From the NCBI GenBank assembly GCA_034408875.1, contig JAWXCJ010000363.1, positions 1 to 12,462 of the forward strand: DNA of 12,462 nt. Reading direction: 5' to 3'. Positions 7,719 through 12,462 of the stretch are shown one piece after another (the stretch's first letter is position 1; every line of letters begins with the position of its first letter). A program made the position numbers and the translations under genes. The stretch comes from JANNHK01 sp034408875 (GTDB lineage Bacteria; Actinomycetota; Acidimicrobiia; IMCC26256; PALSA-610). The notes beneath the pieces are model-generated. The model searched no databases. It was not told where the DNA came from and saw only the letters and a list, made by a program, of their open reading frames with translations.

Positions 7719-8308
7719 TGCCGCTCCAGGAAGACGACGACGACGTCGGTAGTGGCGCGGCGCGCCTGCGCGACGTCCATGCCACTGGCGCGCAGGTGGT
7801 CCCAGGTCGAGCCGGCCGTCATGGCGTCGAGCATCGTGAGACGGTGCTCATACGAAGTCGTGTCGGCCGGCCCGAGTTCGGTCGCGAACACGCGCGCGAG
7901 TTCGTCGCGGGTGGCGCGGCGCACGGCGCGCATCGTGCGGGCGAGCGTGGGGGAGAACGGCTCCTGGCGTTCGGCGGCGCGTCGTACCGGTCCGACCTTC
8001 TCGTAGATGCGGCCGCGCACGCGCATGAGGGTCGACACCCGGTCCGCGAGGGGGCCGGTGGACGGGACCTCGACCACCATGCCGAGGACGACGTGGAGTT
8101 GGCGCTCGGCCGCGGCCACGAAGAGGTCGTCCAAGTCGTCGAAGTGGACGTAGACCGAACGGAGGGAGACGCCGGCCTTTTCGGCGATCTCCCGGGCGGT
8201 CGGACGGGGGTTGCCGTCGCCCAGCAGCGCGAGCAGGGCGTCGACCACTGCGGTGCGGGTCCGCTGCGAGCGTGCGGTGCGCCCGTCGGTCACTGCAGCG
8301 GTCGGCAT
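7715..8308 (-). CDS. TetR-family transcriptional regulator
   Basis: This is a 197-residue DNA-binding repressor-type protein, a normal length for TetR regulators. The N-terminal helix-turn-helix spans about residues 15-63, with the recognition region TAREIAEKAGVSLRSVYVHF (37-56) followed by DDLDDLF, as in the family. The remaining helices (65-197) form the ligand and dimer domain, which is too variable to suggest an effector. The ATG at 8306-8308 lies 6 nt after a -10 box, so the mRNA is probably leaderless. It is the first gene of the operon and overlaps the permease gene by GTGA. A palindrome sits across its own -35 box, so autorepression together with control of the transporter is the simplest reading. 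It probably senses the transported compound or a product of it, but that is an inference. Confidence 0.92.
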   Translation of the reverse strand: MPTAAVTDGRTARSQRTRTAVVDALLALLGDGNPRPTAREIAEKAGVSLRSVYVHFDDLDDLFVAAAERQLHVVLGMVVEVPSTGPLADRVSTLMRVRGRIYEKVGPVRRAAERQEPFSPTLARTMRAVRRATRDELARVFATELGPADTTSYEHRLTMLDAMTAGSTWDHLRASGMDVAQARRATTDVVVVFLERQ

Positions 8309-8314
8309 CCGGGA

Positions 8315-8343
8315 ACCCTAGAAATTGTTCACACGGTGTGCAA
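8315..8343 (-). promoter_or_regulatory. Promoter of the TetR-transporter operon
   Basis: Read on the minus strand, TTGCAC (8343-8338) and TAGGGT (8320-8315) are separated by exactly 17 nt, the optimal spacing for a primary sigma factor. The -10 fits TAnnnT. Only 6 nt (8314-8309) separate it from the ATG at 8308, so transcription should start at or next to the start codon. No Shine-Dalgarno sequence is present, in line with a leaderless mRNA. Confidence 0.65.
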
Positions 8344-8344
8344 C
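8327..8344. promoter_or_regulatory. Palindromic TetR-type operator candidate
   Basis: GTTCACACGGTGTGCAAC contains the perfect 11-bp odd palindrome CACACGGTGTG (8330-8340). The flanks GTT and CAAC extend the symmetry with a single extra base on one side. It overlaps the -35 box of the tetR promoter and also lies upstream of the divergent HelD gene, where a -35 for that gene would be expected. A bound TetR dimer would block the operon promoter and could affect both directions. Assignment to this particular TetR is by position only. Confidence 0.6.
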
Positions 8345-8352
8345 TGAGCCAC

Positions 8353-8358
8353 TACCTT
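8353..8358 (+). promoter_or_regulatory. Possible -10 box for the HelD-like gene
   Basis: TACCTT fits TAnnnT and would start a transcript near 8365, giving a 5' leader of about 40 nt that contains a hairpin and a ribosome site. No good -35 is seen; the region 17-18 nt upstream is inside the TetR-type palindrome. Confidence 0.3.
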
Positions 8359-8373
8359 CACCCCAGCCGTGAG

Positions 8374-8406
8374 GCCTCCTGCGGGAGGCGAGGGAGCCAT
8401 GTAATG
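8374..8406 (+). promoter_or_regulatory. 5' leader hairpin, Shine-Dalgarno and ATGTAATG start of the HelD-like gene
   Basis: GCCTCC (8374-8379) and GGAGGC (8384-8389) form a 6-bp stem with a TGCG loop. GGGAG (8392-8396) follows directly and lies 7 nt before the ATG at 8404, which fixes that start. A start-stop pair ATG-TAA (8399-8404) shares its last base with this ATG. The GGAGGC arm is itself Shine-Dalgarno-like, so the hairpin may hide an alternative ribosome site. Regulation by it is a guess. Confidence 0.4.
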
Positions 8407-10422
8407 CCTCACCCTGACGTCGAACAGGAGCGCGCGCGCCTGCTGTTCGCGCAGGAGTGCCTGGCGGCGATGCGGGAACGGACCGAGTCCCGTATTGAGG
8501 CCGAGCACGTGCTCGCCGCGAACGAGGCCGACGCCGAAGCCGTGCGCTGGCAGTTGCAACGCCGCCTCGCCTCGCTCGACGAGGACGGCAGCGCTTTGTG
8601 TTTCGGCCGGATCGACGAGGAGCGGGGCGACCGCTGGTACATCGGCCGGCGCCACGTCGAGGACGGCAAGGGTGGCCCGGTTGTCGTCGACTGGAGGGCC
8701 GGGGTCGCCACGCCGTTCTACCGGGCGACCCTCGCCGACCCCCTCGGTCTTGCCTTGCGGCGCCGGTTCGTGTTCTCGGGCCGCGATCTCTCCGATGTTT
8801 TCGACGAGGACTTCGCCGACCCCGATTCGCGGGCCGGATCGGGCGGGGTGCCCGACCCTCTGCTCGCCGAACTCGGCCGGGCCCGCACCGGCCAGATGCG
8901 CGACATCGTCGCGACGATCCAGGGCGAGCAGGACGCGATCATCCGGGCCCCGCTCGAGAGTTGTCTTGTCGTGCAGGGCGGGCCCGGCACCGGCAAGACC
9001 GCCGTCGGGCTGCACCGGGCCGCGTTCCTGCTGTACGAGCACCGGACCCAGCTGCAGCGCGAGGGCGTGCTCGTCGTCGGGCCGAACCCCGTGTTCCTGC
9101 GCTACATCAGCCAGGTGCTCCCGTCGCTCGGCGAGACGACGGCGACGCAGACGACGGTCGAGCAGCTCCTGAGCCTGCGGTTCCGCGTCGTCGCGTTCGA
9201 CACCGACGCCGCGGCCGCGGTCAAGGGCGACGCGCGGATGGCGGCAGTCGTGCATGCGGGGGCGGTCGAAGCGATCCGCATTCCGGCCGACGGACTCGCA
9301 TTGCGGTGCCGCGCCCGCACGATCGCGTTCAGCGAGTCCGAGTTACGCGCCATGGTCGACGAGATCCGCGCGCGGTCGGTTCCGTTGGGCGGGCAGCGCA
9401 CCCGCTTCCGCGAGGCGGTGTTGCGCGAGACGTACGCGCGGTACACGCGCGGCGACCTGCTCGGTATCGACGAGCGCGAACTCGGTGCCGAGGTGATGGC
9501 CGACGCCGCCAACCGCAAGGCGGTCGACGGGTGCTGGCGGCCGGTGAGTCCGCTCACGCTCGTGAAGTCACTGCTGACGCAGCCCGCCGCGCTGGCGCGG
9601 GTCGCGGCCGACATCCTCACCGCCGACGAGCAGGCCGCGATCATCCGCAAGCGCGCCGTCGCCGACCACTGGACCGCGCACGACCTCCCGCTGCTCGACG
9701 AAGCCGAGGCGCTGGTGAAGGGCGCGCCCCGCGCGTTCGGCCACGTGGTGGTCGACGAGGCGCAGGACCTGTCGCCGATGCAGTTGCGGATGCTCGCCCG
9801 GCGCGCCCGCCGGCACTCGATGACGGTGCTCGGCGACCTCGCGCAAGCCACCGGCCCCGCGTCGCCGGGCACGTGGGAAGAGACGCTCGAACACCTCGGC
9901 AATCCGCCCGGCGCGCAACCGGCCGAGCTGACGATCGGCTACCGGCTGCCGGGCGCGATTCTCGACCTCGCCAACCGGCTCCTCCCGTACGCGGCGCCGA
10001 ACGTAGCGCCCGCGCAGTCGGTACGCGCGTTTGGCGACCCGCCGGATCTGCATCGCCTCGAACCGGATGAACTGGTGAGCACCGTCACGCAGCACGCGCT
10101 CACGCTCGCCGACGCGTTCGCGACGGTCGCGGTGATCTGTGCCGACGCGCGCGTCGAGGATTTCAATGCCGCGATCACCGCGGCCGGCGGTGCCCTCGCC
10201 GAACCGGGCGAGGTGTCGCCCGACCGCCCGCTGGTCGTCGTGGCGGCCGCGCTGGCCAAGGGCTTGGAGTTCGACGCCGTCATCGTCGTGGAACCGGCCG
10301 AGATCGCCGCGCCGCAACCGCACGGCATCCGCCTCCTGTTCGTCGCACTGACAAGAGCCGTCCAACACCTCGCCGTCGCCCACGCCCAGCCGTTACCCGA
10401 ACAACTCACCGTGCGTCGTTAG
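8404..10422 (+). CDS. helD: HelD-like RNA polymerase-recycling ATPase (UvrD-type superfamily 1)
   Basis: This 672-residue protein resembles actinobacterial HelD/HelR, which binds core RNA polymerase and uses ATP to release it from stalled or drug-bound complexes. The N-terminal helical segment (1-55) would be the secondary-channel arm. It is followed by the HelD hallmarks YIGRRHV (79-85) and VVDWRAGVATPFYRAT (94-109). Motor motifs are Walker A GGPGTGKT (192-199), Walker B VDEAQD (450-455), GDLAQATGP (motif III), GYRLPG (motif IV), KGLEFD (619-624) and LLFVALTRA (644-652) with the Arg651 finger. The ATG at 8404 is chosen for its GGGAG 7 nt upstream; a start at 8272 in the same frame would run through the tetR gene and its promoter. 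It is divergent from tetR. Rifamycin resistance, as for HelR, is possible but unproven. It could also be a less studied helicase-like paralogue. Confidence 0.85.
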   Translation: MPHPDVEQERARLLFAQECLAAMRERTESRIEAEHVLAANEADAEAVRWQLQRRLASLDEDGSALCFGRIDEERGDRWYIGRRHVEDGKGGPVVVDWRAGVATPFYRATLADPLGLALRRRFVFSGRDLSDVFDEDFADPDSRAGSGGVPDPLLAELGRARTGQMRDIVATIQGEQDAIIRAPLESCLVVQGGPGTGKTAVGLHRAAFLLYEHRTQLQREGVLVVGPNPVFLRYISQVLPSLGETTATQTTVEQLLSLRFRVVAFDTDAAAAVKGDARMAAVVHAGAVEAIRIPADGLALRCRARTIAFSESELRAMVDEIRARSVPLGGQRTRFREAVLRETYARYTRGDLLGIDERELGAEVMADAANRKAVDGCWRPVSPLTLVKSLLTQPAALARVAADILTADEQAAIIRKRAVADHWTAHDLPLLDEAEALVKGAPRAFGHVVVDEAQDLSPMQLRMLARRARRHSMTVLGDLAQATGPASPGTWEETLEHLGNPPGAQPAELTIGYRLPGAILDLANRLLPYAAPNVAPAQSVRAFGDPPDLHRLEPDELVSTVTQHALTLADAFATVAVICADARVEDFNAAITAAGGALAEPGEVSPDRPLVVVAAALAKGLEFDAVIVVEPAEIAAPQPHGIRLLFVALTRAVQHLAVAHAQPLPEQLTVRR

Positions 10423-10452
10423 CGGTACCTCCAGTGGCCTCTAACGACGCAC
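10411..10452. terminator. 42-bp palindrome between convergent genes, overlapping the HelD stop codon
   Basis: GTGCGTCGTTAG (10411-10422) is the exact reverse complement of CTAACGACGCAC (10441-10452). Inside, GG (10424-10425) pairs with CC (10438-10439) past one mismatch, leaving a 12-nt loop. The left arm encodes the last residues Val-Arg-Arg and the stop of the HelD-like protein. The right arm ends 6 nt before the thioesterase stop. Such a hairpin can act on both transcripts; there is no U-tract. Confidence 0.7.
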
Positions 10453-10458
10453 CGGTGG

Positions 10459-10887
10459 TTAGGGGACGATGCGGTAGACGAGCGTGCCGGTGGCCACCAA
10501 CGTGCCGTTCGGGTCGTGGACTTGGATCTCGGAGAAGTTCGTGTCGCGGCCGCGTTTGACGCAGCGGGCGTCTGCGATGAGATCGCCCTGGGCGCGGCCC
10601 GTGTAGTTGACCGTCATCGAGACGGTCGACGCCTTGATGCCGCGGTCGAAGTCGTGGCCCGCCCACACTGCGGCCGCGCCGGTCGTATCCATGAGCGCCG
10701 CGATGACGCCGCCGTGGTACTCCTTGCCGTCGTTGGTCAGATGGTCGGCGAACGGCACGCGCAGCGTCACCCCCTCGGGCCCCCATTCGTCCACCACGGT
10801 GCCGAGGGTCTTGATGAAGCGCGTGCCCACCATCAGCTTGCGCATCCGGGCCCGCCACTCCTGTTGTTCCTCGTCGGTGAGCGCCAT
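10459..10887 (-). CDS. PaaI-type hotdog-fold thioesterase
   Basis: This 142-residue cytosolic protein has the hotdog fold of the PaaI/YbgC group, whose members hydrolyse acyl- or aryl-CoA thioesters. The family motif is seen as EYHGGVIAALMDTTGAAA (56-73): His58-Gly-Gly starts the central helix and Asp67 is in the place of the catalytic acid. Beta strands typical of the fold follow (KASTVSMTVNYTGRA, then GDLIADARCVKRG). The ATG at 10887 is preferred over the upstream ATG at 11121, because the longer version would be antisense to most of the DUF4097 gene and adds no family sequence. The start is 9 nt after a palindromic -10 shared with the divergent gene, so the mRNA is nearly leaderless. The substrate is unknown. 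It may also be one of the many non-specific thioesterase-like proteins of actinobacteria. Confidence 0.87.
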   Translation of the reverse strand: MALTDEEQQEWRARMRKLMVGTRFIKTLGTVVDEWGPEGVTLRVPFADHLTNDGKEYHGGVIAALMDTTGAAAVWAGHDFDRGIKASTVSMTVNYTGRAQGDLIADARCVKRGRDTNFSEIQVHDPNGTLVATGTLVYRIVP

Positions 10888-10896
10888 AGGCGCATG

Positions 10897-10906
10897 AGCG
10901 TACGCT
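10897..10906. promoter_or_regulatory. Palindromic -10 element shared by divergent genes
   Basis: AGCGTACGCT is a perfect palindrome that reads TACGCT on both strands (10901-10906 on +, 10902-10897 on -), matching TAnnnT each way. Exactly 9 nt follow it to the ATG of each gene (10916 on +, 10887 on -), so both start codons are equidistant from its centre. No clear -35 is visible on either side. The 28 nt between the two genes have no room for two separate promoters. Confidence 0.5.
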
Positions 10907-10915
10907 TGCCTCCCG

Positions 10916-11575
10916 ATGGCTCGCCTCCACATCTCCAACAAGAGCGGCCGGGTGCGCGTCAACGCCGCGTCGGGCGCTGATCTCACCGTTGACGGTGCCG
11001 AGTTGCGCGTCGATGCCGACGGCACCGCCCACGTGAAGGGCAAGAGCAAGACCATCGACATCCGTTGCTCACCCGGCACCGACCTCGTCATCGGCACCGC
11101 GAGCGGTTCGGTCGAAGTCATCGGTCAGGTCGGCGCGGTCAAGGTGTCATGCGCGAGCGGTTCGATCGAGATCGAGCACGCCGACGAGGTCGACGCGCGC
11201 ACCGCGTCGGGCAGTGTCAAGGTCGGCATGTGCGAGGGCGAGTGTCGCGTCGTGTGCGCGAGTGGCAGCGTGCGCGTCGGCGGCGCGGGCCGCGCCGCGA
11301 TCTCCGCGGTCTCCGGTTCGATCAGTGCCGACGACGTCGGGTCGGGCGAACTCAAGTCGGTCTCGGGAACGATCGAGGTCGGCGCGAACGGCGAAGGTCG
11401 CATCGGCGTCAAGACGGTGTCGGGCACGGTGCGCATCACCGTGCCGCGCTCGACCGCGCCGACACTCAACTTGAAATCGATGAGCGGCCGCATTCGCCGT
11501 GACGTCACCGAAGGCGGCGACTACGAGATCAGCGTCGGTACGGTGAGCGGCACCATCGAGGTCACGTGTCGGTGA
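10916..11575 (+). CDS. DUF4097-like beta-repeat protein
   Basis: This 219-residue protein is built from short repeats ending in a Ser-Gly turn. Ser-Gly pairs occur at 63, 81, 98, 116, 133, 150, 169, 190 and 211, each followed by a hydrophobic beta strand (GSVEV, GSIEI, GSVKV, GSVRV, GSISA, GTIEV, GTVRI, GRIRR, GTIEV). The spacing of 17-21 residues is what a beta-solenoid with one turn per repeat would show. This pattern matches the DUF4097/putative adhesin domain. There is no signal peptide or membrane segment, so it should be cytosolic, unlike an adhesin. Residues 1-55 look like two degenerate turns (NKSGRVRVNAASG). It starts at a leaderless ATG and overlaps the cyclase gene, so the two are probably co-expressed. 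The biochemical role of the family is not known. Confidence 0.8.
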   Translation: MARLHISNKSGRVRVNAASGADLTVDGAELRVDADGTAHVKGKSKTIDIRCSPGTDLVIGTASGSVEVIGQVGAVKVSCASGSIEIEHADEVDARTASGSVKVGMCEGECRVVCASGSVRVGGAGRAAISAVSGSISADDVGSGELKSVSGTIEVGANGEGRIGVKTVSGTVRITVPRSTAPTLNLKSMSGRIRRDVTEGGDYEISVGTVSGTIEVTCR

Positions 11576-12108
11576 CGGCAACCACGACCAGTGGGGCAAT
11601 CGTGTTTACCGACATCGTCGGTTTCACGGAACTGACCGACGCGCACGGCGACGATGTCGCGCTCGCTCTGCTCGAACGCCAGGAAGCACTGGTGCGCGAT
11701 GCGCTCCCCGCTTCGGGGCGGGTCGTGAAGGAGTTGGGCGACGGGTTGCTGCTGTGGTTCGAGGATCCTCGTCACGGCTTGGAGACCTGCCTCGGGTTGC
11801 AGCGCAGCTTCGAGGCCGAACCCGACGAGCCGATGCCGTTGTGGGTGCGCATGGGGCTGCATTGGGGCTGCCCGCGCCGGCGCGGCGACGACATCATCGG
11901 GCGTGATGTCAACCTCGCGGCGCGCATCGTCGACCTGGCGGGTCCGGGCGAGGTGCTGTGTTCCGAAGCGGCGTGCCAGGCGATCGGCCCGATGCCCGGC
12001 GTCGAATTCGAGGCACTCGGGCCGGTGATCGTGCGCGGCTTCGCGGAGCCGGTCGCGTTGTTCCGCGCGTTCGAGCCGACGCGGCAGATCGAGCTTCAGC
12101 AACCGTGA
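11572..12108 (+). CDS. Stand-alone class III adenylate/guanylate cyclase domain protein
   Basis: This protein of about 178 residues is little more than one class III nucleotidyl cyclase domain, which would make cAMP or cGMP as a homodimer. Numbered from the GTG at 11572, the metal-binding aspartates are Asp14 (VFTDIVGF) and Asp57 (VKELGDG). The purine-contact Lys is Lys53, and the transition-state pair is Asn114 and Arg118 (RDVNLAARI). All are present, so it is probably active. GEVLCSEAA (126-134) is the usual end of the domain. There is no membrane segment and no sensor or output domain. The GTG at 11572 overlaps the DUF4097 stop by GTGA, the junction used elsewhere in this window, with GAGG 10 nt upstream. 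A GTG at 11566 in the same frame is the alternative and has only 4 nt to GAGG. The tight link suggests the DUF4097 protein is a partner. Confidence 0.87.
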   Translation: MTATTTSGAIVFTDIVGFTELTDAHGDDVALALLERQEALVRDALPASGRVVKELGDGLLLWFEDPRHGLETCLGLQRSFEAEPDEPMPLWVRMGLHWGCPRRRGDDIIGRDVNLAARIVDLAGPGEVLCSEAACQAIGPMPGVEFEALGPVIVRGFAEPVALFRAFEPTRQIELQQP

Positions 12109-12242
12109 CAGCCCGGGCGGCAACGTCGACTCAGTGCGTGGGCCTGACCCTGGGTCAACGACGCGTACGCGGGCCCCGATGAGGAAGGAACGCATGAAGA
12201 CCTCCTCGTCCGGACGGTCACCGCGACCGTACCCTTGTGGGC
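12109..12242 (+). promoter_or_regulatory. Intergenic region with two dyads and a leaderless -10
   Basis: This 134-nt gap has no supported gene. TGACCC-T-GGGTCA (12145-12157) is a perfect 13-bp dyad whose one-base centre is too tight for a hairpin, so it looks more like a protein site than a terminator. CGCGTACGCG (12162-12171) is a 10-bp palindrome whose GCGTACGC core also occurs in the shared -10 element at 10898-10905. TACCCT (12230-12235) lies 7 nt before the lipoprotein ATG and is a likely leaderless -10. GAGGAAGGA (12181-12189) sits before an ATG at 12194, discussed among the rejected items. Confidence 0.4.
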
Positions 12243-12462
12243 ATGCGCGTGCTCTCGTTCTTGGTCGTTTCCGCGCTGCTCCTCGGGGCGTGCTCCGGCG
12301 ACGACGACGCGTCTCGCGCGCCGACCACGACGACGACGGCTGCGCCGTCGACCACCCCACCCTCGACCACGACGACCACGCGCGCGACCACGACGACCAC
12401 GCGCGCGACCACGACGACCACGCGCGCGACCACGACGACCACGCGCGCGACCACGACGACCA
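12243..12462 (+). CDS. Lipoprotein with Thr-rich heptad repeats (partial, runs off the window)
   Basis: The frame opens at ATG 12243 and is still open at the window end, giving 73 codons. Residues 1-17 form a lipoprotein signal: MRV, a hydrophobic stretch (LSFLVVSALL) and the lipobox LGAC with Cys17, where a diacylglycerol would be attached after cleavage. SGDDD follows, then a Pro/Thr linker that becomes the repeated heptad Ala-Thr5-Arg. Such linkers usually carry a surface-anchored domain away from the membrane; the domain itself lies beyond the window, so no function can be given. The ATG is supported by a -10 box TACCCT 7 nt upstream, in the leaderless arrangement of the first gene. The minus strand of the repeat would encode Val-rich sequence of no meaning. 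Confidence 0.8.
   Translation, partial: MRVLSFLVVSALLLGACSGDDDASRAPTTTTTAAPSTTPPSTTTTTRATTTTTRATTTTTRATTTTTRATTTT
12365..12462. repeat. 21-bp tandem repeat inside the lipoprotein gene
   Basis: The unit GACCACGACGACCACGCGCGC repeats perfectly from 12365 to the window end, about 4.7 copies and probably more beyond. Being 21 nt, it keeps the frame and encodes the heptad Thr5-Arg-Ala. The copies show no silent differences, which suggests recent expansion. Confidence 0.9.

Noticed and set aside
8272..8403. Upstream in-frame extension of the HelD-like protein to ATG 8272
   Set aside because: It would cover the start of tetR and its promoter, adds 44 residues unlike the family, and the ATG at 8404 has a proper Shine-Dalgarno site.
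10888..11121. Longer version of the thioesterase starting at 11121
   Set aside because: The added 78 residues are antisense to the DUF4097 gene and do not resemble hotdog proteins; Met at 10887 matches the usual family length.
12145..12157. Intrinsic terminator of the cyclase gene
   Set aside because: The dyad has a one-base centre and only six pairs, and no U-tract follows, so a stable hairpin is unlikely.
11521..12360. 279-codon minus-strand frame opposite the cyclase
   Set aside because: There are no recognisable motifs, and the plus strand encodes a complete cyclase with all catalytic residues.
12194..12462. ATG at 12194 preceded by GAGGAAGGA, frame open to the window end
   Set aside because: The translation is Arg/His/Asp-rich without features and lies out of frame with the lipoprotein, whose signal and lipobox are convincing. 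The Shine-Dalgarno match remains odd and keeps a short or leader product possible.
12365..12462. CRISPR-like array from the regular 21-bp repeats
   Set aside because: The repeats are directly adjacent with no spacers and keep an open reading frame, so they are a coding minisatellite.

Overview
The window is high-GC DNA with densely packed genes, 4-nt GTGA overlaps between cistrons and several start codons that lie only 6-9 nt downstream of a TAnnnT-type -10 element (leaderless transcripts). Together with the Thr-rich linker of a lipoprotein, an Asp-rich linker behind a membrane anchor, a HelD-type RNA polymerase motor and a soluble class III cyclase domain, this points to an actinobacterium, most likely of the Acidimicrobiia type. 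That placement is an inference from style; no 16S or other marker gene is present.

Layout. (1) Positions 1-75 hold a 15-bp tandem repeat that runs up to the -10 box of a left-handed beta-helix acyltransferase gene (76-708, +). (2) A 47-bp palindrome (719-765) separates it from a convergent four-gene operon on the minus strand, read from 8308 down to 775. Its genes are a TetR regulator, a fused LivH-LivM permease, a 998-residue protein joining a 12-helix MFS transporter to a LivF-like and a LivG-like ATPase, and a large membrane-anchored solute-binding protein. (3) A 95-bp divergent region (8309-8403) carries a TetR-operator-like palindrome between this operon and a HelD-like ATPase (8404-10422, +). 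(4) A second palindrome (10411-10452) closes HelD against a convergent hotdog thioesterase (10459-10887, -). (5) The thioesterase is divergent from a DUF4097 beta-repeat protein (10916-11575, +), and a palindromic -10 lies exactly midway between the two start codons. DUF4097 is translationally coupled to a minimal adenylate/guanylate cyclase domain protein. (6) The window ends inside a lipoprotein gene with a 21-bp tandem repeat that encodes a Thr-rich heptad.

The most notable system is the minus-strand operon. A branched-chain-amino-acid-type (HAAT) ABC importer normally uses five polypeptides. Here it is reduced to three, and its two ATPases are attached in cis to a complete secondary transporter. 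The TetR gene is the first cistron, overlaps the permease by GTGA, and has a palindrome across its own -35 box, so autoregulation of the whole transporter is likely. The substrate cannot be read from the sequence.

Every gap between genes is shorter than 150 nt, and no tRNA, rRNA, CRISPR array or insertion sequence was seen.
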